Source of the DNA: Deltaproteobacteria bacterium
Lineage (GTDB): Bacteria > Desulfobacterota > GWC2-55-46 > JADFVP01
DNA length: 64,000 nt
Assembly: GCA_029262515.1 (NCBI GenBank)
Contig: JAJCZH010000020.1
Coordinates: 1-64,000, forward strand
Direction: 5' to 3'
Positions within the stretch are counted from its first letter, which is position 1; every line of letters begins with the position of its first letter. Below are positions 14,520 through 26,168 of the stretch, piece by piece. The notes beneath the pieces were generated by a model, which saw nothing but the letters and a program-made list of their open reading frames with translations, had not been told where the DNA came from and did no database searches. The position numbers were made by a program, and so were the translations under genes.

Positions 14520-15044
14520 TTACTCCGAGTCCGGCTCTGCCATCCGGTCTTCCTTGAGCGCGTTCTTAATATAATTAACTATATGCCACCTGTCCGGCTT
14601 ATTCATCGAGTCCCCGTAACTCGGCATAATGGCGAGTCCGCCGTTCGTTATCGTATAATAGATATCCCCATCGAGCTTGTCCTGAACATACTCGGTCGTC
14701 AGGTCGGTCGGCGGAACATACTTCTGCCCGACAAGCCCCTCGCCTTTGCCGCTGGCGCCGTGGCATGTGGAGCAATAGATGCCGTACATAACCTTACCAC
14801 GCGCAATCGACTCCGGTGTTGCCTTGTACGGGTTTTCAACCTCTGCTGCGGTCCACCTGTCCTGGGTATAATACGGCTTACCGTTAATGGTGACGATACC
14901 CTCTGGAGTCGCAGGGGGCAGGTCGCGCTGCGGTTTCGGGCTTATCTGCCGGAACATATCCCACGACCACGGCATGGCATAACCTACGCCCGGCAGCAAA
15001 ACGGCCAGAAGAGCTATTATTGTTATGCGCCTAAGATTTTTCAA
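14520..15044 (-). CDS. actE: ACIII subunit ActE, monoheme cytochrome c
   Basis: 174 aa. An N-terminal hydrophobic signal/anchor (ITIIALLAVLLPGVGYA) is followed by a class I cytochrome c fold: IYCSTCHGASGKGEG gives the heme site near residue 90, and AIMPSYG supplies the axial Met. ActE is the peripheral monoheme subunit that hands electrons from ActA to the acceptor. Its start overlaps the end of actD by 14 bases, consistent with coupled translation. Confidence 0.88.
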   Translation of the reverse strand: MKNLRRITIIALLAVLLPGVGYAMPWSWDMFRQISPKPQRDLPPATPEGIVTINGKPYYTQDRWTAAEVENPYKATPESIARGKVMYGIYCSTCHGASGKGEGLVGQKYVPPTDLTTEYVQDKLDGDIYYTITNGGLAIMPSYGDSMNKPDRWHIVNYIKNALKEDRMAEPDSE

Positions 15045-15537
15045 CTCTGTTTACCTCGTCAGCACCAAAACTTTTAAGAAGCTGCTCGACCTCTTCTATC
15101 TTATCTTCGCGAATATCCTCCACAAGCAGGCCGAACGAATCGATCGCTACCTTGGGGTCATATATCTGCTTTCCGAAGTTAGGCTTGCGCGCAACAATGA
15201 AAAAACCTATCAACGTCCAGATAACACCGAACAGGATAATAGACTCGTATGTGAGAAGCAGCGTTGGTGTTATCGGCCATATAGGCAGACCGCCTCTCGG
15301 CAACACATATAACGCAGCCGTTCCGAGCGTTAGAATAATACCGAAAAAGAGCCCGATAAACGCGCCAAAGAGCGCAAAGTACCTGATATAGTTCTTGCGA
15401 ACCACAATTGGATCGAGCGCGTCCCCAAGAGGAATCGGCGAAAAGACGGTTACAGTGTAACCAGTGTCTTTTAACCCTACTGCGGCCTCTACCATTGAGT
15501 CAACATGTGGGAACAGCCCTAATACCGGTTGATTCAT
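15031..15537 (-). CDS. actD: ACIII subunit ActD (DUF3341)
   Basis: 168 aa. N-terminal cytoplasmic part (VLGLFPHVDSMVEAAVGLKDTGY, a DUF3341 signature), two transmembrane helices (about 53-75 and 95-115) and a C-terminal tail with VEDIREDKIEEVEQLLKSFGADEV. ActD is a small membrane subunit of ACIII without cofactors. It starts one base after the actC stop and overlaps actE. Confidence 0.87.
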   Translation of the reverse strand: MNQPVLGLFPHVDSMVEAAVGLKDTGYTVTVFSPIPLGDALDPIVVRKNYIRYFALFGAFIGLFFGIILTLGTAALYVLPRGGLPIWPITPTLLLTYESIILFGVIWTLIGFFIVARKPNFGKQIYDPKVAIDSFGLLVEDIREDKIEEVEQLLKSFGADEVNRVEKS

Positions 15538-15538
15538 A

Positions 15539-16870
15539 TCAATGCCTCTTGAAGCCTTTCCTCATTGGAAAACCTATATCCTCTTTTACCTCGTAAATCG
15601 ATATACTCGGCCAGACCTTTACAAAGATCAGGAATAACATCGCAAAGAAGAAGAAAGAACCCACCGTAACAGATATCTCTAACAGACTCGGTATATAGTC
15701 GTGCCACATGTTTGGCAGAAACTTTCTTGGCAGAGATGTCGCAACTATAAGGTAACGCTCTATCCACATGCCTACGTTAATACCGATTGAGACAACTACG
15801 CAAACAAAGATCGATGTGCGCAGACGCCTGAAGATAAAGAGCAGCGGCAGTATCGAGTTGGTCAGAATCATTAACCAAAACATGTACGAGTGTGGTGCTA
15901 AAAACATCCTGTAACGCAACGTCTCGTTCTCTGCCGAAGTATTGGCGAACCAGCCGCTAAAGACCTCGACAACGTTGATGTAACTCCAAAGAAGCGACAT
16001 AACGAGCAGCAGCATACAGAGCTTGTCAAAATGCATCAAGGTGATGTATTTCTCTACTTTCATCGCCTTTCTAAAGCATACCATCAACGTCACAATTGCA
16101 GCCGTACCGGAAAATATCGCACCTACGACAAAGTACGGCGCAAAGATCGTTTTGTTGAGACCAGGCACCATGGAGAGCGCAAAGTCCCATGAAACGATGG
16201 AGTGAACTGAGACTGCAAGCGGAATGATGAAGACCGCAAAGAAGGTGTACGACTTTGAGAGCCAGTGCCACTCGGCATCCGTGCCGCGCCAGCCTAAAGA
16301 GAGATACGTATAGACCGGTTTGCGCCATCCGGTTACCCTGTCCCTGACGGCTGCAAGGTCGGGAATGGAGCCGAAGTAGAGGAAGATCACGCTTGAGGTC
16401 ATATAGGTACTGATGGCAAAGACGTCGAACATGATAGGAGAGGTAAAGTTGACCCAGAGCTGCCGAGTCGTAAAGTACGGCATAGTCCAGTAGAAGTTCC
16501 ACGGACGACCCATATGCACGAAGATAAAGATAGCCGCCGTTAAGACACTGAAGAAAGTAATGGCCTCGGCGCTTCGATAGATAGACCTTCGCCAGGGTGT
16601 CGCGGTAATGAAGAGTATGGCGGAGAGCAGCGTGCCGGAGTGGCTTATCCCGATCCAAAAGACGAAGTTAGCGAGGTAGATCCCCCAGAAGGTCGGGGTG
16701 TTTAGTCCTGTCACACCCTGCCCGACATATATCTGATAACCCCAGGGAACGCCCCAGAGCGCTACGGCCAAACCCGCGCAGAGAATAAGCGCGACCCAGT
16801 ACTTCCAGCCCGTCTTGGTCATAGTGCGAACTACGTCTTCGTTGACCTCTTTGTAAGAAATATTATCCAT
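15539..16870 (-). CDS. actC: ACIII subunit ActC (NrfD-like, quinol site)
   Basis: 443 aa, about ten transmembrane helices. The NrfD/PsrC family signature is seen in FWGIYLANFVFWIGISHSGTLLSAILF and the SIVSWDFALSMVPGLNKTIFAPYFVVGAI loop, which line the quinol pocket and possible proton path in ACIII. Length fits ActC (about 440-480). The start overlaps the end of the Fe-S gene by 8 bases. Confidence 0.9.
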   Translation of the reverse strand: MDNISYKEVNEDVVRTMTKTGWKYWVALILCAGLAVALWGVPWGYQIYVGQGVTGLNTPTFWGIYLANFVFWIGISHSGTLLSAILFITATPWRRSIYRSAEAITFFSVLTAAIFIFVHMGRPWNFYWTMPYFTTRQLWVNFTSPIMFDVFAISTYMTSSVIFLYFGSIPDLAAVRDRVTGWRKPVYTYLSLGWRGTDAEWHWLSKSYTFFAVFIIPLAVSVHSIVSWDFALSMVPGLNKTIFAPYFVVGAIFSGTAAIVTLMVCFRKAMKVEKYITLMHFDKLCMLLLVMSLLWSYINVVEVFSGWFANTSAENETLRYRMFLAPHSYMFWLMILTNSILPLLFIFRRLRTSIFVCVVVSIGINVGMWIERYLIVATSLPRKFLPNMWHDYIPSLLEISVTVGSFFFFAMLFLIFVKVWPSISIYEVKEDIGFPMRKGFKRH

Positions 16871-17663
16871 GCGATGATCCGTGTCCGTTGCCTGAGCCTT
16901 TTTTGTCGTCCATCACCCTCTTAAGGTAGATGACGGACGGATCGGTGTCCAATTCTTCTAAAAGCCTGTAGCGTCTCGGGCTCTTTGCAAGCTTGGAGAC
17001 CTTCGAATTCGGGTCGTTCATATCCCCGAAGGTAATTGCATCGGTCGGGCACGACTGCATGCAGGCGGTCTGCATATCCCCGTCCGTTACCTTTCGCCCC
17101 TCGTCCTTGGCCGTATCTTTTGCGACCCGTATGCGCTGAATGCAGAAGGTGCACTTCTCCATAACACCCATCTCGCGCACCGTTACGTCGGGGTTGAGCT
17201 GCTGTTCTAGCGGGGCGTCCCACTTGTAGGTGAACCAGTTGAAGCGGCGCACGTCGTAGGTGCAGTACGTAGCGCAGGTGAAGGTGCCGACGCAACGGTT
17301 ATAGACCTGTACGTTTAGACCGTCCTGATTATGGTACGTGGCGTAAACCGGGCAACCGATCTCGCACGGCGCGGTATCGCAATGCTGGCACATAATAGGG
17401 ATGAACTTCACCTTGACGTCCGGGTACTCGCCTTCGACGTACCGCTCGATGCGAATCCAGGAGAAGCGGCGAGACACATCACAGTCGCGCTTGCCGACTA
17501 CAGGCAGGTTGTTCTCGGCATAACAGGCCACGACACAGGCCTCGCAGCCGCTGCAACGGTCGAGGTCCACCACCATGGTCCACTTGTAGTCGAACTTGGT
17601 CCTGTAACCCGGAACCCTGTAGCTCTTTAATTTGTCCTTGATCCTCGTTAAGATGCCGGACAC
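16863..17663 (-). CDS. actB: ACIII Fe-S subunit ActB2 (split ActB)
   Basis: 266 aa, GTG start behind GGGAGG. A ferredoxin-like subunit with four cluster motifs: CSGCEACVVAC, CQHCDTAPCEIGC, C-x5-C-x3-C in YNRCVGTFTCATYC, and CTFC paired with CMQSC. The third set has Thr where a Pro follows the last Cys in most DmsB-type proteins. In most ACIII this domain is the C-terminal part of ActB; here it is a separate gene following the molybdopterin-fold part, so the pair should be read as ActB1 + ActB2. It lacks a Tat signal and would be exported with ActB1. Confidence 0.88.
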   Translation of the reverse strand: MSGILTRIKDKLKSYRVPGYRTKFDYKWTMVVDLDRCSGCEACVVACYAENNLPVVGKRDCDVSRRFSWIRIERYVEGEYPDVKVKFIPIMCQHCDTAPCEIGCPVYATYHNQDGLNVQVYNRCVGTFTCATYCTYDVRRFNWFTYKWDAPLEQQLNPDVTVREMGVMEKCTFCIQRIRVAKDTAKDEGRKVTDGDMQTACMQSCPTDAITFGDMNDPNSKVSKLAKSPRRYRLLEELDTDPSVIYLKRVMDDKKGSGNGHGSSHG

Positions 17664-17798
17664 TTGTTGCCTCCCGTAAATCTATTATAAAAAACGTACC
17701 TGATCTTCTCTTGTTAACCGTACCATGCTTCTTATATACGCTAATAACCTTTATACGCTAACAACCTTCAATCTCAATTCCCGGCCCTTCATACGCCG

Positions 17799-20066
17799 TC
17801 AGTGGTGAGAAGAGGGCGGCACCTTGCCTGTCGCGCCGGGGGCTATCGTCTGCACAATGTTGCGCCCCAGTTCGTCGGTAGAGACGTCCATCTTCACCAG
17901 ATCTCCCGGGCGTCCGGTCTTGAGTATACGAACCCGCGTGGAGTTTAAGGCATATACGCCCGTGCGCTTGTCCACGGTTGAAGGCAGTATCTCAATCGGG
18001 TTGGCCCCGCGCTTTTCCGCGTACCTTCCGTAAAGCGTGTGCCCCTGCCCTATAGGCATTGCAACTGTATCCGGCCTTATTCCCTGGTAGAGAAAGACCG
18101 GGCTTTGAATCTTGCCGTGGGGCGACTCTATCTCCACCATATCGCCCATCTTCACTCCGAGCCGCGCCGCAGTCTTCGGGTTTATCTCCACCCAGCTGCC
18201 CCATACCACCGATGTGACCGGGTCAGGCAGTTCCTGAAGCCACGGTATGTTGGCCCCGCGCCCGTCGAGATGACCTGCCTGGGCATACGAAATAAGATGG
18301 AGCGGATACTGGGTGGCCGCGCCGTCGAACTTTGCCGGCTCTTTCGAGACGTGGCGTGCCACTCTCTTAGGAGTAACGGAAAGCTTCTGTTCTTTATACG
18401 CCCCTTCCGGCCACCAGCCGCCTGTAGCAAGGGTATCGCGCCAGAATCTCTCAAAGGTAAGGGCCGAAGCGGACATGCCCTTATTTTGACTGTAGAGCTT
18501 GCTCCACGACTCTTTAATATGATCTGCAAAGGTTCCGCCCGGCATCTTCTCTGCAACGGCTCCGCCTACCCCCCTGCCGAGTTCCATTATGGTATCACCG
18601 AGCGAACGGGTCTTGTAAACCGGACTGATGACCGGCTGCATAAGCGTTGCCACCTGATAACCCGGAGCCGGATCGGCAAAGTGATCGCCCCAGTCCTCAT
18701 AGGACATATTGGCCGGAAGTATAATATCGGAAAGTACCGTGGTCTCGTCCATGAAGGAGGAGAAACTGACTATATACGGCACGTTCTTCAGAGCCTCTGC
18801 GGCCTTAACCGTACCCGGGGTGGTAAAGGCAGGGTTGTTATTGTAGTGGAGCAGCATCCCTACCTCTTTGGCCTCTGCGGCGCGGATCAATGCGTCGATA
18901 CCAGGGCCTACCTTCTTTGCCCTCGTGCCTGCGAAGAGGTCTCTGTCATTGGCACGAACCCCGCCCTTTATACCGAGGTTTCCGGCAACGTGGTTGAGTA
19001 TGTTTACCGCAACAAGGCCGGAGACCCCGTTTGAGTAAGCAGAGATGCTTTCGCCACCGATTGCCAGGCTCGGCCTTGTATTCATAAATTCCGTAGCTAT
19101 GTGGCGTATCTTCTTCTTGTCAAGATCAGTGGCTTCGGCAGCGTAAGTTAGACCAAAAGGTGCAAGCAACGCCTTCCATGCACTCGCATCCGCGCCTGTA
19201 TAGTGGCCCGAATCGACAATCAATTTTGCTATTGCCAGAGCTAAAATAGCCTCTGAGCCCGGTTTTGCAGGAACCCACTCGTCGGCATTGGCAGCCGTTA
19301 ACGATATACGAGGCTCCACCTGTACAAACTTGCCGCGTTCTCTGTACTCGCCCTGGCGCATCTCGCCATAACCGCGGCTCAGATTAACCGGAGAGAGCCA
19401 TGTGGAGGCGAAGTCGGCCCCGAACGAAAGAAGGTACTGGGTATTCTCTATATCGTAATGCGGAATCGCATCTAGCCTCATGGCTGCGGAGTTGGCGTAC
19501 CTGAGATTTCTGTAATCAAAGAGGTCGTGATTAATGGTGTTGGTCGAGCCGTATCCGGCCATGAAGTCGTCGGTAAGCCTGCCGAGGTGGCCGCTGAGAG
19601 CAGAAGTGAGCAGGTAGAGTTTGTCGTTCTCTCCCTTGTCCGAAAGCTCTTTGAGCTTTGCGGTAACTTCGCTCAATGCCTCTTCCCATGAAATCGGCTC
19701 GAACGAGTTCGTTCCGCGCGCCCCTTTGCGCCTGAGCGGGCCGGGAATTCTGTCCGGATTGTAGAGCGACTGGAGGCCGGCCTGCCCTCTAACACAGAGC
19801 TTGCCGCCGCTTATCGGGTGGAGCGGGTTGCCCTCTACCTTCTTGGCCCTGCCGTCCATTATCTTCACCAAAATACCGCAACCGGCAGCGCACTGCGTGC
19901 AGGCGGAGGCGTACCAGTTCGCTATACCCGGAATAACGTCTTCGGGCGGAATAAGGTACGGTATGAGCTTGGAGCCCGGCGGTTTTATAGCCTGCCCGAA
20001 GAGGATACCGAGCCCGGTTCCGACGCCGCCAGCGCCAATAAATTTCAGAAAGTCTCTACGTTTCAT
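17799..20066 (-). CDS. actB: ACIII ActB1 (molybdopterin-oxidoreductase fold)
   Basis: 755 aa with a Tat signal (MKRRDFLKFIGAGGVG). The body has the bis-MGD oxidoreductase fold: DFMAGYGSTN, an LSFGADF segment, and a C-terminal beta-barrel domain with GDMVEIESPHGKI. Unlike the Bacteroidota-type ActB1, which lacks cofactors, it keeps a full [4Fe-4S] motif at the N-terminus: CTQCAAGC (C-x2-C-x3-C) and GKLCVRG about 27 residues on. Whether it binds Mo/W is unclear, since I see no obvious Cys/Ser/Sec metal ligand. Context with ActA, C, D, E and F makes ACIII far more likely than a polysulfide or formate enzyme. A gap of 135 bases separates it from actB2. Confidence 0.87.
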   Translation of the reverse strand: MKRRDFLKFIGAGGVGTGLGILFGQAIKPPGSKLIPYLIPPEDVIPGIANWYASACTQCAAGCGILVKIMDGRAKKVEGNPLHPISGGKLCVRGQAGLQSLYNPDRIPGPLRRKGARGTNSFEPISWEEALSEVTAKLKELSDKGENDKLYLLTSALSGHLGRLTDDFMAGYGSTNTINHDLFDYRNLRYANSAAMRLDAIPHYDIENTQYLLSFGADFASTWLSPVNLSRGYGEMRQGEYRERGKFVQVEPRISLTAANADEWVPAKPGSEAILALAIAKLIVDSGHYTGADASAWKALLAPFGLTYAAEATDLDKKKIRHIATEFMNTRPSLAIGGESISAYSNGVSGLVAVNILNHVAGNLGIKGGVRANDRDLFAGTRAKKVGPGIDALIRAAEAKEVGMLLHYNNNPAFTTPGTVKAAEALKNVPYIVSFSSFMDETTVLSDIILPANMSYEDWGDHFADPAPGYQVATLMQPVISPVYKTRSLGDTIMELGRGVGGAVAEKMPGGTFADHIKESWSKLYSQNKGMSASALTFERFWRDTLATGGWWPEGAYKEQKLSVTPKRVARHVSKEPAKFDGAATQYPLHLISYAQAGHLDGRGANIPWLQELPDPVTSVVWGSWVEINPKTAARLGVKMGDMVEIESPHGKIQSPVFLYQGIRPDTVAMPIGQGHTLYGRYAEKRGANPIEILPSTVDKRTGVYALNSTRVRILKTGRPGDLVKMDVSTDELGRNIVQTIAPGATGKVPPSSHH

Positions 20067-20281
20067 ATCTTCATATCGTCTGTTTAACGGTTTTCGGCTA
20101 ACTGAACCCCGAAATAACTACTTAACATTGCCCGTTAACATTACCATGCCCTGTTAACGGTACCAGGACCAAATCAACAGTAACAGGTCCTCGACAGTAA
20201 CAGGCCCTCTGTCATATTACAGGTACGTATTAAAAATTCAAGTTACAACTTCTCCTCACGTATTCGAGAGGAGATAAAAAC

Positions 20282-20794
20282 CTAAGTATGGCAGGTCCAG
20301 CATTCACGACCGTTCTTAACATCGTACTTGCCGTGGCACTTGAGGCACCATCCCATTTTGAGCGGAGCGATACGCTTTACCACGTCCATGGTCTCAACAG
20401 GGCCGTGGCACTCCTGACACTTCCTGCCGGCCTTTACATGCCTCTTATGAGGAAAGACGACATGGTCGGGCAGGTTATGCACCTTTATCCACGGAATCGG
20501 CTCCTTACGGTCCCAGTACCCTGCAACCTTCTGTATCTCAGGGGAGTCGGTCTTTATTATCTTATGGCAGCCCATGCAACGCTGTACGTTAGGCACGCCA
20601 GAAACCCGTGCGCGCTCGGCGTAACTATGGCAGTACATGCACGGGATTTCATTGTCGCCCGCATGTATTCTATGGCTGAAGTTTATCGGTTGTTCGGGGG
20701 CTCTGCCGAGGTACTGATCGGCAATCAGATAGCCGACACCGAGGGTGACGACAAAGATGACAGCTGTAATAATATATATGATCAGGTTCTTCAT
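20282..20794 (-). CDS. actA: ACIII subunit ActA, pentaheme cytochrome c
   Basis: 170 aa. One N-terminal membrane anchor (LIIYIITAVIFVVTLGVGYLI) and five CXXCH sites: CMYCH, CMGCH, CQECH, CLKCH, CWTCH. FSHRIHAG and FPHKRHVKAG supply distal His ligands. This matches the pentaheme ActA that receives electrons from the Fe-S subunit and passes them to ActE. First gene of the operon; the promoter is about 310 bases upstream. The gap of 215 bases before actB1 holds short GTTAAC/CAGTAACAGG repeats but no gene. Confidence 0.92.
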   Translation of the reverse strand: MKNLIIYIITAVIFVVTLGVGYLIADQYLGRAPEQPINFSHRIHAGDNEIPCMYCHSYAERARVSGVPNVQRCMGCHKIIKTDSPEIQKVAGYWDRKEPIPWIKVHNLPDHVVFPHKRHVKAGRKCQECHGPVETMDVVKRIAPLKMGWCLKCHGKYDVKNGRECWTCHT

Positions 20795-21066
20795 ACAACC
20801 TTTCGATTCCTGACAGTCTTCAGTAGCGTCTCTTTAATACTTCTAAGACACTTGATTTAAACGCCTTAAAAGAAAAGAGTCGTGGTTTGACGTATGGCGT
20901 TCAGCAATCCTGACAAAAAATAATCTGAACTGATAACTTCCCAGAACAGGCCCCACACCCGTTACCTACAGAAGAAGATACGACAATAACCACAGCAGAT
21001 ATTCTCTGCACTAAAAACTACAAAATAAGTTTCTTTAAATCAGAAAGTATTGCACAGAATAGAATC

Positions 21067-21096
21067 GAGGTTACGTACTATCAAATTTGTAACCTC
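21067..21096. promoter_or_regulatory. Palindrome just downstream of the act promoter
   Basis: GAGGTTAC and GTAACCTC, a perfect 8-base inverted repeat with a 14-base spacer, placed at about +5 to +35 relative to the predicted start. Either an operator for a dimeric repressor or a leader hairpin. Confidence 0.45.
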
Positions 21097-21107
21097 AATC
21101 GCTCTGA

Positions 21108-21136
21108 ATATTATCCCAATAGACCTATGTTGTCAA
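21108..21136 (-). promoter_or_regulatory. Sigma70-type promoter of the act operon
   Basis: On the minus strand TTGACA (21136-21131), exact 17-base spacer, TAATAT (21113-21108). Leader of about 300 bases before actA. Confidence 0.6.
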
Positions 21137-21499
21137 GTGGAGAAATGTCATTTTAATCTAATTTTAATGTTGGCGACTAACCTTCCAGTTTAAGTATAAA
21201 GGTTGACTGCGCCGTAATCATATGACCGTCTAAAAAAGAGATACTGTTATCCGCTTTACTGCTTTCTACGCGCTTATGCAAAGTGCGTTCTTCAAGTAAA
21301 GCGCATTTAAAGCGCATTTTGTGGTAAATTTCTAACAAGGATCGTCTTAAAAAAAGCGGCTTTCGCCTCGGAAACAGCAACCAGGCGCCACTTTTCAGCT
21401 TTAGCTAACAAACACGTATAGACCTCTTCCGCTTGCCAGAATACCAAGTACTAGAGTCTGCGCCCGGCATAAGCAGCAGATTCTAAAGGAAGCGCCTTT

Positions 21500-23992
<2,493 letters not shown>

Positions 23993-24125
23993 ACCGTCAA
24001 CGATGGCCTGCGTAAAAGAAGAGGAACGAGGCGGGTTGTTGCAGCGATATTCACCAAGACCGATACCCGCTAAGCAAAAAAAAATAACTGGGCCTTACTA
24101 AACCACTACAACAGGCAGAGGCCAG

Positions 24126-25202
24126 TTACTCGGCAATCAGCTTTATAATTACCCTCCTGTTGGCCCCGCGCCCCTCCTCGGTACTGTTATTCTCAACAGG
24201 GCGGTACTCACCTAAACCGATGGCCGAGAGGCGTCTTGGCTCCACCCCGCCCTCTTCCACAAGATAGCGCACCACGGAGCTCGCCCGAGCCGAAGAGAGC
24301 TCCCAGTTGGAAGGATATAGGCTGGAGCGTATCGGAACGTTATCGGTATGCCCCTCCACCACGATCTTGTAACGCGGGTTGAGCTTAAGCACGGTTGCGA
24401 GTTCACCCAGCACAAACTTCGTATAATCGAGCAAATCGGTACCACCCTCGCTGAAGGTAACCCTGTTACGGAGCGTGATCTCTACGCCCTGCTTCTTTAC
24501 CGCAACCAGCAGGCTCTCCCCAACGTCGAGGTCCTCGAAGGTTCTCAGGATCTCGTCGCGCAAGAAATTTACCTGGCTCGATATGACGGGACCCTTATCG
24601 GCGTCGGTTACGTCCTGCGTACGGCTGTTATATAATTCGCCGACCGGGTCTCCGCTTCTGAGCAGATCGGAGATAGAGGAGTATCTCTTGTTGCTGTCCT
24701 GCATATTGGCAGCCGCAAAAGAGAAGAACATTATAAATATCGCGAGCAGCAGGGTCATGGCGTCGCCGTAGGAGACTAACCAGTTGGCGTTCGAGTCTAT
24801 ATCACCGTCGCGGTTTTTCGAACGAATAAGCTGCCCCTTCTCAAAACCGTTGCTCCTGTCGCGCCAGTCGATGCCCTTTGGCGTCTCTTTATCCAGCTCC
24901 TTGTAGTAGAGTATCAGCCGGTCTCTCTCGGCCTCAATAGCATCGTAGCGCGAGAGCTGAAATTCGAGGTTATGCTCCAGCTCGGCACACAGCTTATCGA
25001 CCTCGGCATACTCCTTCTTCAACCCGGCGTACGCCTCTTCGATAAAGATCCTCTGCCTCTCAAGTTCCGCATGCCTGCTCTCGGCCTCTGCCCTGAAGGC
25101 CTCGAACTCATTCTTAAGCGTATGAATATCGCTCAACGCGCGCTTCGACAGCTGGTTGCTTTCACCGAAAAGAGCTACTTTTATTTTTTCGAATATCTTC
25201 AT
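24126..25202 (-). CDS. motB: MotB-like stator protein with long N-terminal coiled coil
   Basis: 358 aa. The plug-bearing transmembrane helix NWLVSYGDAMTLLLAIFIMFF (about 140-162) contains the stator Asp D147, and the C-terminal OmpA/MotB peptidoglycan domain shows VEGHTDNVPI, WELSSARASSVVRYL and GLGEYRP. Usual MotB has only about 20-40 residues before the membrane helix; here about 138 residues of charged heptad sequence (FEAFRAEAESRHAELERQ...) come first and should lie in the cytoplasm. It follows motA by 77 bases. No other flagellar gene is in the window, so a non-flagellar stator role (gliding or envelope) is possible. Confidence 0.85.
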   Translation of the reverse strand: MKIFEKIKVALFGESNQLSKRALSDIHTLKNEFEAFRAEAESRHAELERQRIFIEEAYAGLKKEYAEVDKLCAELEHNLEFQLSRYDAIEAERDRLILYYKELDKETPKGIDWRDRSNGFEKGQLIRSKNRDGDIDSNANWLVSYGDAMTLLLAIFIMFFSFAAANMQDSNKRYSSISDLLRSGDPVGELYNSRTQDVTDADKGPVISSQVNFLRDEILRTFEDLDVGESLLVAVKKQGVEITLRNRVTFSEGGTDLLDYTKFVLGELATVLKLNPRYKIVVEGHTDNVPIRSSLYPSNWELSSARASSVVRYLVEEGGVEPRRLSAIGLGEYRPVENNSTEEGRGANRRVIIKLIAE

Positions 25203-25279
25203 GTCTTCTTAGCTGGTTAACCGGTTAACCGTGTCCGTCGCCGGGGTTGAGCCCTAGAGCACATAAGGGCGGACAGACT

Positions 25280-26035
25280 TCAGGCGAGACGCTGGTTCGG
25301 CGGCAGTATGGCATTGAGGTGCCTCTTTAGCTTGACCGGGTTCTCCTTGCGCGAGATTCCTATAATGCCGTCAGTAATAACCCTCATAAGCATAATCTCG
25401 TTATCGGTCCTGCGCTTTAGCTTCGCGGACAGAGGCAGAAAGATCATATTGGCCAGCAACAGGCCGTAAAAAGTACTGACGAGCGCCTGGGCCAGCGGGG
25501 CGCCTATCGACCCCGGGTTGCCGAAAAAGAGCATCATCTGGATAAGGCCGATCAGGGTACCGACCATTCCGAAGGCCGGGGCGTACCGCGCCATTGAACG
25601 CAGTATCATCTCGCCCGACTCGTGCCGGAGCGAGAGAAAGATCCGTTCCTTCTCAAGTATCGTATAGATATCCTTCTCGTCGTAACCGTCCACAACAAGC
25701 TCGACTCCGAGCCTGAGGGTACGATTGTATAGGCTCTGCTCCTCTGTCTCGAGCTTCTTTAACCCTCCTACGCGGTAGATGCGGGCAAGGTCGAGCACCT
25801 CGTTGACAAAGGCGCTCGGCGGAAAGATATCCTTCTTGAATACATTGATGGCAACGTGCGCTATGTGGCGAACGTCTTTAAAGGGGTAGGCTATAAAGGT
25901 CGCGGCAATGGTACCGCCTATGGTGATGAAGGCGGCATCGAGGTTTAAAAAGAGCAGGCCGCTGCCGCCCCGGATGATAGCTGAAGATATGAGCGTTATA
26001 CCCAAGAGTATACCGCTGAAGGTCATAATATTCAC
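25280..26035 (-). CDS. motA: MotA-like stator protein
   Basis: 251 aa, MotA/TolQ/ExbB family with four membrane helices. AAFITIGGTIAATFIAYPF and the ARYAPAFGMVGTLIGLIQMM / ALVSTFYGLLLANMIFLPL pair are family hallmarks of the pore helices; the cytoplasmic loop between carries LEKERIFLSLRHESGEMILRSMARYAPAFG. GTG start with GGGGGA upstream. Forms the ion channel with the MotB encoded next. Confidence 0.9.
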   Translation of the reverse strand: MNIMTFSGILLGITLISSAIIRGGSGLLFLNLDAAFITIGGTIAATFIAYPFKDVRHIAHVAINVFKKDIFPPSAFVNEVLDLARIYRVGGLKKLETEEQSLYNRTLRLGVELVVDGYDEKDIYTILEKERIFLSLRHESGEMILRSMARYAPAFGMVGTLIGLIQMMLFFGNPGSIGAPLAQALVSTFYGLLLANMIFLPLSAKLKRRTDNEIMLMRVITDGIIGISRKENPVKLKRHLNAILPPNQRLA

Positions 26036-26168
26036 GTATGAGTTCCCCCTTCTTGGGTATCAGACATGCTCGGAAGATGGCTTGCCTGTCTCTTCAAAAA
26101 GCTCCTTTTACCGCTTATCAGACATATAACCCGAGCCGAGGAAATCTTTAATAAAAAAGATGGCCGTC

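Larger units (their letters stand above)
20795..21499. other. Intergenic region upstream of actA, no supported gene
   Basis: About 700 bases. It contains the minus-strand act promoter and palindrome (21067-21136) and the leader of actA. The 67-aa track ORF at 21177-21380 has no ribosome site, is Lys/Arg/Leu-rich and looks spurious. The right end (21430-21499) belongs to the pseudogene flank. Confidence 0.5.

Noticed and set aside
17799-20066. Formate dehydrogenase or polysulfide reductase catalytic subunit
   Set aside because: The pentaheme ActA, DUF3341 ActD and two NrfD-like subunits in one operon identify ACIII.
20067-20281. GTTAAC/CAGTAACAGG short repeats between actA and actB1
   Set aside because: Imperfect, few copies, no consistent spacing; not strong enough for a regulatory call.
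21177-21380. 67-aa minus-strand ORF upstream of actA
   Set aside because: No ribosome site, unbalanced composition, and it lies across the region just upstream of the act promoter.
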